Below are positions 1 to 7,792 of a DNA stretch of 64,000 nucleotides, piece by piece. Source of the stretch: Streptomyces sp. TRM70350 (GTDB taxonomy: Bacteria > Actinomycetota > Actinomycetes > Streptomycetales > Streptomycetaceae); NCBI RefSeq assembly GCF_019219825.1, contig NZ_JAHUXH010000007.1:62001-126000 (forward strand), written 5' to 3'. The first letter of the stretch is position 1. Every line of letters starts with the position of its first letter. The position numbers and the translations under genes were made by a program. The notes under the pieces are model-generated. The model did not search any database. It was not told the DNA's origin and saw nothing but the letters and a program-made list of their open reading frames with translations.

Positions 1-471
1 CTCCGGCCCGAGCGCGGCCCGCAGCGCGTCGATCGTCTCGTCGAGCACGGCCCCGCGCTGCCGGAAGTCCACGCCGAGCGCCTCGAACTCCTCCGGTACG
101 TGCCCGGCCCCGACGCCGAGGATCAGGCGACCGCGCGACAGATGATCGAGGGTGGCGTACTGCTTGGCGGTGAGGAGCGGATGGCGCAGGCCGACAACGG
201 CGACGTGGGAGAGCAGCCGGACGCGTTCGGTGACGGCCGCCAGGTGGGCGAGGGTGGCGACCGGGTCGTACCAGACCGTGCTCATCGCGGCGGCGAGACG
301 GCGCGGGACGGCGACGTGGTCGCAGCAGGCGATGTAGTCGAAACCCGCCCGGTCGGCGGCGCGGGCGACCGCGACGAGGTCTTCCGGACCCGCGGCGGCC
401 TCCCAGGGCTCGGCGTAGATGGTGCTCTGGGACTGGACGGGGAGCTGGATGCCGTAGCGAAGCACGCTCAT
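1..471 (-). CDS. LLM-class (luciferase-like) flavin/F420-dependent oxidoreductase, C-terminus off window
   Basis: The N-terminal 157 residues of a luciferase-like monooxygenase TIM barrel are present, and the rest lies left of the window. It begins MSVLRYGIQLPVQS, and further in come an AGFDYIACCDHV strand and the segments TERVRLLSHV, LDHLSRGRLILGVGAG and EEFEALGVDF, which are typical of the F420-dependent LLM subfamily. Its ATG overlaps the stop of the upstream amidohydrolase by 4 bp (ATGA), so the two are translationally coupled and expressed from the promoter near 1709. By family it oxidises or hydroxylates an organic substrate using reduced F420 or FMN; the substrate is unknown. The shared operator suggests it belongs to the dispersed acyl-CoA catabolic regulon. 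Confidence 0.85.
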   Translation of the reverse strand, partial: MSVLRYGIQLPVQSQSTIYAEPWEAAAGPEDLVAVARAADRAGFDYIACCDHVAVPRRLAAAMSTVWYDPVATLAHLAAVTERVRLLSHVAVVGLRHPLLTAKQYATLDHLSRGRLILGVGAGHVPEEFEALGVDFRQRGAVLDETIDALRAALGPE

Positions 472-1688
472 GGTGCCCACAGGCCGTCCTGCGTCAGCCC
501 CAGCAGCTCGATGGCGTTGCGGCGGACGATCCGTTCGACCGTGTCCGGGTCCAGGTGCCCCATCTGCGCCTCGCCGACCTCCCGCGACGTGGGCCAGGTG
601 GAGTCGGAGTGCGGGTAGTCGGTCTCGTACAGGACGTTGCCGACGCCTATCGAGTCGAGGTTGCGCAGGCCGAAGGCGTCGTCGAAGAAGCAGCCGTGGA
701 CGTGCTCGGCGAACAGCTCGGACGGGGGCCGGTGGACCTTGTCGGCGACGCCGCCCCAGCCGCGGTTCTCCTCCCAGACGACGTCGGCGCGCTCCAGGAT
801 GTACGGGATCCAGCCGATCTGCCCTTCCGCGTACATGACCTTGAGATTCGGGAAGCGCTCGAACTTGCCGCTCATCAGCCAGTCGACCATCGAGAAGCAG
901 CAGTTGGCGAAGGTGATGGTGGAGCCGACGGCGGGCGGGGCGTCGGCGGAGGTGGAGGGCATCCGGCTGCTGGAGCCGATGTGCATCGCGACGACCGTGC
1001 CGGTCTCGTCGCAGGCGGCGAGGAAGGGGTCCCAGTCGTCGGTGTGGACGGAGGGGAGGCCGAGGTGCGGGGGGATCTCCGAGAAGGCGACGGCGCGGAC
1101 GCCGCGCGCGGCGTTGCGGCGGACCTCCGCCGCGGCCAGCTCGGCGTCCCAGAGGGGGACGATGATGAGCGGGATCAGCCGCCCCCGCGCCTGCGGGCCG
1201 CACCACTCCTCCACCATCCAGTCGTTGTAGGCGCGGATGCAGAGCAGGCCGAGTTCGTGGTCCTTGGCCTCGGTGAAGGTCTGGCCGCAGAAGCGGGGGA
1301 AGGTGGGGAAGCAGAGGGCGGACTGGACGTGGTTGACGTCCATGTCGGCGAGTCGGGCGGGGACGTCGTACGAGCCCTGGCGCATCTGCTCGTACGTGAT
1401 GACCTCCAGTTTGATCTCGTCCCTGCTGTATCCCACGGCGGTGTCGAGGCGGGTGAGGGGCCGGTGCAGGTCCTCGTAGATCCACCAGTCGCCGATCGGC
1501 CCGTCGTCGCCGGGCCGGCCCATGACGGGCTTGAAGCGGCCACCGAGGAAGCTCATCTCCTTCAGCGGGGCGCGGACGATGCGGGGGCCGGTGTCGGCGT
1601 ACTTCCTGGGGAGGCGGTCCTGCCAGACGTTCGGGGGTTCGACGGTGTGGTCGTCGACGGAGATGATCTCGGGGAATCCGGTGTCCAT
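468..1688 (-). CDS. Amidohydrolase family (amidohydrolase_2, ACMSD-like) protein
   Basis: A 406-residue metal-dependent hydrolase or decarboxylase of the amidohydrolase_2 type. It opens MDTGFPEIISVDDHTVEP, where the DDH segment is the usual first metal site, and carries CFPTFPRFCGQTF, a MHIGSSS histidine strand and a late YETDYPHSDSTWP segment with the conserved D/H pair. The start at 1688 was chosen over an upstream in-frame start at 1826 because the conserved N-terminus begins here and the longer form would run through the operator. It is closely paralogous to the protein at 42544-43737, with the same motifs in the same order. It is cotranscribed with the LLM oxidoreductase. A role in ring opening or decarboxylation of a CoA-linked or free carboxylate is inferred from context only. 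Confidence 0.88.
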   Translation of the reverse strand: MDTGFPEIISVDDHTVEPPNVWQDRLPRKYADTGPRIVRAPLKEMSFLGGRFKPVMGRPGDDGPIGDWWIYEDLHRPLTRLDTAVGYSRDEIKLEVITYEQMRQGSYDVPARLADMDVNHVQSALCFPTFPRFCGQTFTEAKDHELGLLCIRAYNDWMVEEWCGPQARGRLIPLIIVPLWDAELAAAEVRRNAARGVRAVAFSEIPPHLGLPSVHTDDWDPFLAACDETGTVVAMHIGSSSRMPSTSADAPPAVGSTITFANCCFSMVDWLMSGKFERFPNLKVMYAEGQIGWIPYILERADVVWEENRGWGGVADKVHRPPSELFAEHVHGCFFDDAFGLRNLDSIGVGNVLYETDYPHSDSTWPTSREVGEAQMGHLDPDTVERIVRRNAIELLGLTQDGLWAP

Positions 1689-1708
1689 GGGGGCACGGTA
1701 GCGCTGAT

Positions 1709-1723
1709 CTGACGAGCCGTCAG
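1709..1723. promoter_or_regulatory. Palindromic operator CTGACG-N3-CGTCAG
   Basis: A perfect inverted repeat, CTGACGAGCCGTCAG, lies 20 bp upstream of the amidohydrolase start on the minus strand. The same 15-bp palindrome recurs in promoters elsewhere in the window (7719, 7746, 17479, 17530, 23881, 25536, 29422, 38216, 43765, 43792). Its length and odd-numbered spacer fit a TetR-family dimer. The binding protein is not known. Confidence 0.75.
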
Positions 1724-1877
1724 CTATCTGTTCCGGGGCCTGGTTGTATCTCGGACGGCCCCGCGTGCTCAGGTCAGTGCGGAAGTGTGCGAAGACGGTG
1801 TGTGGAGCTGGTGGGATCCCGTGCACCCGGCTGTGACTGCGGTCTCGGCGGCTGACGCATCTGCCATGAGCAAGGCA

Positions 1878-1911
1878 AACTGACAGGGTTGCTCAACTGA
1901 CAGGGTTGCTC
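1878..1911. repeat. Perfect tandem 17-bp direct repeat (x2) upstream of the AfsR-like gene
   Basis: Two head-to-tail copies of AACTGACAGGGTTGCTC (1878-1894 and 1895-1911) end 22 bp before the ATG of the AfsR-like regulator. SARP proteins bind short direct repeats, so this may be an autoregulatory site or the site of another activator. The 17-bp period is longer than the 11-bp or 22-bp period usually described for SARP heptamers, so a SARP assignment is only a guess. Confidence 0.7.
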
Positions 1912-1933
1912 AGAGGGCCCTAGGGGGACGGCT

Positions 1934-4879
1934 ATGGACGGGGTGCCGGCACAAAGGCGTCCGGGCGGTGCGGAGGAGCCCGGCGCGCTGCGCTTCGGTG
2001 TGCTCGGACCGGTGCGTGCCTGGCGTGGCGGCGAGCCGCTCGCCACGGGTTCCCCGCAGCAACGCGCCCTGCTGGCCGCGCTGCTGCTGCGCGAGGGCCG
2101 TACGGCGACCGCGGCCCAGCTGATCGACGCGCTGTGGGGCGAGGAGCCGCCGCCGCAGGCGCTGGCGGCGGTACGGACGTATGCCTCGCGGCTGCGGAAG
2201 GCACTGGACCCCGATGTGCTGGTGAGCGAGTCCGGCGGCTACGCGATCCGGTCGATCGGGGAGGGCGCCCTGGACCTGGCGGTGGCGCAGGACCTGGCGG
2301 CGGACGCGGAGAAGGCGCGGGGCGCCGGGGATCCGGGCCGGGCGCGGGAGCTGCTGGGGCGGGCACTGGACCTGTGGGACGGGGAAGCGCTGGCGGGCGT
2401 GCCGGGGCCGTACGCGGAGGCGCAGCGCGTACGGCTGGAGGAGTGGCGGCTGCGACTCCTCGAAACCCGCCTGGACCTGGACCTGGAGCAGGGCTGCCAC
2501 GCGGAAGCGGTCTCCGAACTGACCGCCCTGACGGCGGCGCACCCCCTCCGGGAGCGGCTGCGGGAGCAGCTGATGCTGGCGCTGTACCGGTCGGGCCGGC
2601 AGGCGGAGGCGCTCGCCGTGTACGCCGACACACGGCGCCTGCTGGCGGACGAACTGGGCGTGGACCCACGGCCGGGGCTACGGGAGTTGCAGCAGCGCAT
2701 CCTGAACGCGGACCCCGGGCTGGCGGAACCGTCCGCGCCGGTCCCCGAGCCGTCCGTGGCCCCGGTCCGTCCCGCGCAACTCCCCGCGACCGTCCCCGAC
2801 TTCACCGGCCGTACGTCCTTCGTCACCGAGCTGAGCGAGGTGCTGGCGTCGGCGGAGGGCCGCGTGATGGCCGTCTCGGCGGTGGCCGGGATCGGCGGGG
2901 TCGGCAAGACGACCCTCGCGGTCCATGTGGCGCACCAGGCGCGGTCGGCGTTCCCGGACGGGCAGTTGTACGTCGATCTGCAGGGCGCCGGGCCACGGGC
3001 GGCCGAGCCGGAGACGGTGCTGGGCTCCTTCCTGCGGGCCTTCGGCACGCCCGACTCGGCGATCCCGGACTCGCTGCAGGAGCGCGCGGCGCTGTACCGC
3101 TCGGTCCTGGACGGCCGCCGGGTGCTGGTGCTGCTGGACAACGCCCGCGACGCCGCGCAGGTACGGCCCCTGCTGCCCGGCACGGAGGGGTGCGCGGCGC
3201 TGGTGACGTCCCGGGTGCGGATGGTGGACCTCGCCGGGGCGCATCTGGTCGACCTGGACGTGATGTCCCCCGACGAGGCGCTGTCCCTCTTCACGAAGAT
3301 CGTGGGCGAGGAGAGGGTCGCCGCCGAGCGGGAGGCGGCGCTGGACGTGGTCGCGGCGTGCGGGTTCCTCCCGCTGGCGATCCGTATCGCCGCGTCCCGC
3401 CTGGCGGCCCGCCGCACCTGGACGGTCTCGGTCCTGGCGGCGAAGCTCGCGGACGAACGCCGCCGCCTGGACGAACTCCAGGCCGGCGACCTGGCGGTGA
3501 AGGCGACCTTCGAACTCGGCTACGGCCAACTGGAGCCCGCCCAGGCCCGCGCGTTCCGCCTCCTGGGCCTGGCCGACGGGCCGGACATCTCGCTGGCCGG
3601 GGCGGCGGCGGTGCTGGATCTGGCGGCGGAGGAGACGGAGGACCTGCTGGAGTCCCTCGTCGACACCTCGCTGCTGGAATCGGCAGCCCCCGGCCGCTAC
3701 CGCTTCCATGATCTCGTACGGCTCTACGCGCGTGCCTGCGCGGAGCGCGACGAGCACCCACCGAGCGAGCGGGAGGTGGCGATGTCCCGGTTGCTGGACT
3801 TCTACCTGGACACAGCGGCAGGCGTGTACGCCATCGAGCGGCCCGGAGACCGGCTGGTGGACCACCTCGCGGCCACGGACCGCGCCGGCCTCACCTTCCC
3901 GGATCGCGCGTCCGCCCGGGACTGGCTCTACACCGAGGCCGACTGCCTGCTGGCGTTCGCCCGGCAGTGCGCCGGCCGGCCGGACAGCCTCCGCCGGGCC
4001 ATCGACCTGCTGTGGGCCGCGCACGACCTCTCGGAGTCCGGGGCCAACTCCCGGGAATACGAGGCCACGGCGAAGGCCCTGCTGGACTTCGCCCACCAGG
4101 TCGGTGTGGCGCAGGAGGAGGCGCGGGCCCTCATGACGCTGGCCCACGCTCATCTGGACGGCGGGCGGTTCGACATGGCCGACCGGGAGGCCGAGCAGGT
4201 CATCCGCCGGGCCGGCGAGGCGGCGGACCTGCTGCCCGTGTGCTGGGCCCACAACGCCCGCGGCGTCATCGCGCTGTACCAGAACCGCAACTCGGAGGGC
4301 GAGGAACACCTCTCCCAGGCCATCGATTACTTCCGCACCCTCGGAGACCGGCCGGGCGAGGCCAGCGCACTGTGCAACCTCTCCCGGATCCACCTCGCTA
4401 CCGGGCGTACGCAAAGCGCCGTCTCCCTGGCACAGGAGGGCATGGAGATCTACGACACCATGGGGAACTCCATGCGCGGCGCCAACGGCCGCTACGCCCT
4501 GGGCATGGCGCTCACGCAGAGCGGGCAGCTCGACGCGGCGGCCAACCGGCTGCTGGAGGCGCTGGAGGTCTTCCGCGACAGCCGTCAGCGGCTGTGGGAG
4601 GGCATGACGCTCTTCCGCCTGGCCGAGGTCGACATCGCCGGGCGTCGCTTCCCGCAGGCCGCCGCGAACGCGGAGATGGCGTTGACCGTACTGCGGGGCA
4701 TCGGCGGAGAGTGGCGCAGGGCCAACGTCCTCACCGTCCTCGGCCGCGCGCTGTCCGGCATCGGTCACACGGGACGGGCGCAGGTCTGCTGGCACGAAGC
4801 CGTATGCATCTACGAGGAGTTGGGCTCGCCGGAGGCCGCTGAGGTCCGGGCCCTGCTGACGCCCCTGCGAGCGGCCTGA
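1934..4879 (+). CDS. AfsR/SARP-type transcriptional regulator (winged helix-BTAD-NB-ARC-TPR)
   Basis: A 981-residue protein with the full AfsR architecture. An OmpR-like winged helix lies at about 15-95 (RFGVLGPVRAWRGGEPL onward) and a BTAD helical domain at about 100-250. The NB-ARC ATPase carries a P-loop (AGIGGVGKTTLAV, Lys325), a Walker B at VLVLLDNARD and the GFLPLAIRI element. TPR-like helices run from about 650 to the end. The length is close to that of AfsR itself. The ATG at 1934 is preceded by AGGGGGAC. It is monocistronic, and a perfect tandem repeat sits just upstream. By family it activates secondary-metabolite or developmental genes after ATP-dependent oligomerisation; its targets cannot be deduced here. 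The nearest downstream gene encodes a tiny DIHAT-repeat protein. Confidence 0.93.
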   Translation: MDGVPAQRRPGGAEEPGALRFGVLGPVRAWRGGEPLATGSPQQRALLAALLLREGRTATAAQLIDALWGEEPPPQALAAVRTYASRLRKALDPDVLVSESGGYAIRSIGEGALDLAVAQDLAADAEKARGAGDPGRARELLGRALDLWDGEALAGVPGPYAEAQRVRLEEWRLRLLETRLDLDLEQGCHAEAVSELTALTAAHPLRERLREQLMLALYRSGRQAEALAVYADTRRLLADELGVDPRPGLRELQQRILNADPGLAEPSAPVPEPSVAPVRPAQLPATVPDFTGRTSFVTELSEVLASAEGRVMAVSAVAGIGGVGKTTLAVHVAHQARSAFPDGQLYVDLQGAGPRAAEPETVLGSFLRAFGTPDSAIPDSLQERAALYRSVLDGRRVLVLLDNARDAAQVRPLLPGTEGCAALVTSRVRMVDLAGAHLVDLDVMSPDEALSLFTKIVGEERVAAEREAALDVVAACGFLPLAIRIAASRLAARRTWTVSVLAAKLADERRRLDELQAGDLAVKATFELGYGQLEPAQARAFRLLGLADGPDISLAGAAAVLDLAAEETEDLLESLVDTSLLESAAPGRYRFHDLVRLYARACAERDEHPPSEREVAMSRLLDFYLDTAAGVYAIERPGDRLVDHLAATDRAGLTFPDRASARDWLYTEADCLLAFARQCAGRPDSLRRAIDLLWAAHDLSESGANSREYEATAKALLDFAHQVGVAQEEARALMTLAHAHLDGGRFDMADREAEQVIRRAGEAADLLPVCWAHNARGVIALYQNRNSEGEEHLSQAIDYFRTLGDRPGEASALCNLSRIHLATGRTQSAVSLAQEGMEIYDTMGNSMRGANGRYALGMALTQSGQLDAAANRLLEALEVFRDSRQRLWEGMTLFRLAEVDIAGRRFPQAAANAEMALTVLRGIGGEWRRANVLTVLGRALSGIGHTGRAQVCWHEAVCIYEELGSPEAAEVRALLTPLRAA

Positions 4880-5102
4880 CCACCGCCGGGCGGGGTGTTC
4901 ATCATTCGTTTATCGCCCCGAGCCATCGTTCATGTGCGGGGCCGATCCGTCGCATCGGGGGGGGCAGACGGGTCGCCGCACCGGGTCGCCGGGCGACGAA
5001 CTATGGTGAGCGGCCCAAACGCCCGTCTCGGTCACCCTCGGGGGAGTGACCGGGCGGGCCCCCAAGCCACGGCCCAATACTCCAAGTGGGGAGCGAACGA
5101 TC

Positions 5103-5285
5103 ATGAGCGACGAGACCGTCGTCAAACCGCAGGACATCCACGCCACCTCCGAGCCCGCAGCAGCCGACGCGGCGTCGGAGAACGAGGGCGCTGCGACGAC
5201 CCAGGGCGACATCCACGCCACTGACGAACCCCTGGTGACGCAGGACATCCACGCGACGTCGGAGCCCCTCAAGCCGACGAAGTAA
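5103..5285 (+). CDS. 60-residue protein with three DIHAT(S/D)EP repeats
   Basis: A small acidic, disordered-looking protein with a good ribosome site (GGGGAG, 8 nt before the ATG) and a strong terminator right after it. It contains three near-identical repeats, PQDIHATSEP, GDIHATDEP and TQDIHATSEP, separated by Ala/Glu/Thr-rich linkers. It has no signal peptide, no cysteine and no membrane segment. From memory, similar short repeat proteins occur in other streptomycetes under uninformative names; this is unverified. The repeats could be binding modules or repeated core peptides of a modified peptide, but no modifying enzyme lies next to it. It follows the AfsR-like gene by 223 bp and probably has its own promoter. 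Confidence 0.7.
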   Translation: MSDETVVKPQDIHATSEPAAADAASENEGAATTQGDIHATDEPLVTQDIHATSEPLKPTK

Positions 5286-5301
5286 GCCGTCCTGCAGGGA
5301 T

Positions 5302-5339
5302 TCGGCCGCGGCGGCGCGGAGGGGAGCCGCCGCGGTCGA
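5302..5339 (+). terminator. GC-rich stem-loop terminator after the DIHAT-repeat gene
   Basis: A perfect 10-bp stem, CCGCGGCGGC (5306-5315) with GCCGCCGCGG (5326-5335), is extended on its outer side by three Watson-Crick pairs and a G-U pair. It lies 20 bp after the stop codon. There is no U-tract, which is common for Streptomyces terminators. Confidence 0.75.
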
Positions 5340-5342
5340 GGT

Positions 5343-6119
5343 GTGTCAGGGGGCTTTGTAGCCAGCCAGACGGTCGTCGTCCTCATCGCAGTCGTCGGCT
5401 ACGGCGCCCTGCTCATCACCTTCTCCCGCGCCGGGTACGTCGCCGGAGCCACCGGCCTCCTCGTCCTCGGCGGCGCCTACTGGCTCGCACCCCGCCTCGC
5501 CGACCGCGCCCAGCGCCGCATCACGGCCACCCTCGGACTCCTCGCCCTCGGGGGCGCGGCCGCCGCGATCTGGGCCGTGTCGCAGGCCGGGAACTCGCTC
5601 GGCGTGCGCGGGCAGGCCTGGAACGCGGCGCTCGACATCGCCGTGAACAACCCGCTCGGCGTCGGCCTCGGCCGCTCCGGCGCCGTCATATCCGCCAACG
5701 CGCCCGGCGAACGCGTCTTCGTGCACGCCCACAACATGTGGCTGAACTGGCTCGTCGAGACCGGCCCCCTCGGTCTCGTCGCCATCCTCTCCATCACCGT
5801 GATCACCTGGTCCACTGCCGCCCGCGGCAAGTCGGCCCTCGGCACGGTGGGGCTGGCCTCGCTGACCGGCTTCCTCCTGATCGGGATGATGGACCACCCG
5901 GCCAACCTGGACCGGATCGACATGCTCTGGTGGCTGATCCTGGCAGTGGTGATGGCCGAGGCCCCGGCCGGGTGGCGAAGCAAGGGCGATCTGTCGTCCG
6001 TGGCGAAGGCCCAGCCCCGCCACCCGAGGCACGGCCCGCAGCCGCACCGGGCCACCATCCCGGCCCAGCCCCAGGGCCCGGCCCCGTCACCGGCGCCGCC
6101 CTCCGCCCCCGTCGGATAG
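5343..6119 (+). pseudogene. 5'-truncated O-antigen ligase / Wzy-like membrane protein remnant
   Basis: The frame encodes only the C-terminal half of an O-antigen ligase family protein (Wzy_C domain). It contains the characteristic FSRAGYVAG segment, a HAHNMWLNWLVETGPLGL loop with the conserved histidines, about five hydrophobic helices and a Pro-rich tail. Complete family members are about 400-450 residues with 10-12 helices; here there are 258 and the first helices are missing. The frame opens with a GTG three bases beyond a terminator hairpin and has no ribosome site. I infer a deletion remnant rather than a working gene. It could still be expressed as a short protein, in which case it would be a CDS. 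Confidence 0.6.
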
Positions 6120-6129
6120 GGCCACCCCC

Positions 6130-7698
6130 CTAACCACCCACCCGCAACCTCCCCTTCACCACCTTCCCACTCGCGTTCCGCGGCAACTCCCCCACGAACT
6201 CCACCACCCGCGGCACCTTGTAGTTCGCCATCTCCCGCCGCGCCCACGCGATCAGGTCGTCCCCGGTCAGCACGGCCCCCGCCCGCCGCACCACGTACGC
6301 CTTCCCGACCTCCCCCAGCCGGGCGTCCGGTACGCCGATCACCGCCACGTCCGCCACGTCCGGGTGCAGGCCCAGGAGCTGCTCGATCTCCGCCGGGTAC
6401 GCGTTGAAGCCGCCGACGACGAACATGTCCTTGATGCGGTCCGTGATGCGGAGATTGCCCGCGGCGTCCATGACTCCGACGTCCCCCGTGCGGAGCCAGC
6501 CGTCGGCCGTCAGGACGTCGTCCGTGGCCTCCCGGTCCTCGTAGTAGCCCCGCATGACGTTGAAGCCGCGGACCAGTACCTCACCGGGGGTGCCGGGCGG
6601 TGCGTCCACGCGTACCTCCGTGCCGGGTATCGCGCGGCCGGACGTCGAGGTGATCACCGACGGGTCGTCGCCCCGGCGGCACATCGTCACGATGCCGCTC
6701 GCCTCGGAGAGGCCGTACGCCGTCAGGACCGTCTCCACGCCCAGTTCCCCGCGCAGCCGTTCCACCAGCCGCAACGGCACGACCGCCGCCCCCGTCACCA
6801 CCAGCCGCAGCGCGGAGAGGTCGTGCGCGTCCCGGGAGGGGTGGTCGAGGAGGGACTGGAGGAGGGTCGGCGGGCCCGGGAGGACCGAGACCCGTTCCGC
6901 CGCGATGTTCGCCAGCGCCGTACCGACGTCGAACACCGGCTGCGGGATCATCGTCGCGCCCCGCATCAGACAGGCCAGGACGCCCGCCTTGTAGCCGAAG
7001 GTGTGGAAGAAGGGGTTGACGATCAGGTAGCGGTCGCCCTGGCGCAGGCCCGCCAGGTCGCCCCAGATGTCGTACGCCCGCAGCGACTGCGCGTGCGTGA
7101 TCACCGCACCCTTGGGGCGGCCCGTCGTCCCCGAGGTGAAGATGATGTCCGAGGGTGCCGAGCCGGAGATCGCCGATGCCCGCTCCCGGACCTCCGCCGG
7201 CCCCACCCCCTCCCCCTCCGCCAGGAAGTCCTTCCAGGTGCGGAAGTCCGGGGGCGCGTCCTCCGCCAGGACGACCACCCGCTCGGGGAGCTCCCCCGGC
7301 CCCGCCGCCCGCCGCAGCGACGCCACGTACGACGTCCCGAGGAACGTTCCCGTCACGAACAGCAGCCGCGTCCCGCTCCTGCGCAGCACGTCCAGTGCCT
7401 CCGCGCCCTTGAAGCGGGTGTTCAGCGGCACCAGGACGCCGCCCGCCGACACCGCGCCCAGCGCCGAGACGATCCAGTCGAGGGAGTTGGGGGCCCAGAT
7501 GCCCACCCGGTCGCCGGGGCGCAGGCCGTGGGCGAGGCAGGCGGCCGCCGCCCGTTCGACCCGGGCGCCCAGTTCGGCGTACGAGATCCGGGTACGGCCC
7601 TCCACCACGGCCTCGACGTCCGCGTAGCGCTCGGCGGCCCACCGGACCAGGCCCGGAATGCTCCCCCACTCCCCGCCCCGCTCCACGTCTGCGCGCAC
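6130..7698 (-). CDS. FadD3-like acyl-CoA synthetase (AMP-forming)
   Basis: A 522-residue ANL-superfamily ligase. It has the AMP-binding P-loop IIFTSGTTGRPKGAVITH, the A5 motif AYGLSEASG, the A8 hinge GWLRTGDVGVMDAAGNLRITDRIKDMF (core DRIKDMF) and the C-terminal catalytic lysine in PRNASGKVVKGRL. Sequence features resemble the FadD3 group, which activates the propionate side chain of steroid ring remnants in mycobacteria; that assignment is inference. The GTG start is preceded by GGGAGG at 5-nt spacing. It is divergent from the Ltp-DUF35-hydratase operon across a 94-bp promoter region holding two operator palindromes. The product would be a CoA thioester fed to the acyl-CoA dehydrogenases and thiolases of this window. 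Confidence 0.9.
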   Translation of the reverse strand: MRADVERGGEWGSIPGLVRWAAERYADVEAVVEGRTRISYAELGARVERAAAACLAHGLRPGDRVGIWAPNSLDWIVSALGAVSAGGVLVPLNTRFKGAEALDVLRRSGTRLLFVTGTFLGTSYVASLRRAAGPGELPERVVVLAEDAPPDFRTWKDFLAEGEGVGPAEVRERASAISGSAPSDIIFTSGTTGRPKGAVITHAQSLRAYDIWGDLAGLRQGDRYLIVNPFFHTFGYKAGVLACLMRGATMIPQPVFDVGTALANIAAERVSVLPGPPTLLQSLLDHPSRDAHDLSALRLVVTGAAVVPLRLVERLRGELGVETVLTAYGLSEASGIVTMCRRGDDPSVITSTSGRAIPGTEVRVDAPPGTPGEVLVRGFNVMRGYYEDREATDDVLTADGWLRTGDVGVMDAAGNLRITDRIKDMFVVGGFNAYPAEIEQLLGLHPDVADVAVIGVPDARLGEVGKAYVVRRAGAVLTGDDLIAWARREMANYKVPRVVEFVGELPRNASGKVVKGRLRVGG

Positions 7699-7718
7699 AA
7701 CAGCCTCCCGACAACGAG

Positions 7719-7733
7719 CTGACTGTCCGTCAG
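7719..7733. promoter_or_regulatory. Operator palindrome (first of a 27-bp-spaced pair)
   Basis: CTGACTGTCCGTCAG, a near-perfect copy of the CTGACG-N3-CGTCAG element, lies 21 bp upstream of the FadD3-like start. Its centre is 27 bp from the neighbouring copy at 7746-7760. Confidence 0.7.
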
Positions 7734-7745
7734 ATTAGCGGTAGT

Positions 7746-7760
7746 CTGACGGCCTGTCAG
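7746..7760. promoter_or_regulatory. Operator palindrome (second of a 27-bp-spaced pair)
   Basis: CTGACGGCCTGTCAG lies 32 bp upstream of the thiolase start at 7793. The centre-to-centre distance to 7719-7733 is 27 bp, identical to that of the pair at 43765/43792, which also sits in a divergent promoter. Confidence 0.7.
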
Positions 7761-7792
7761 CAGACCTGTGGACGCGTGGAGGTGCGCAGCAC

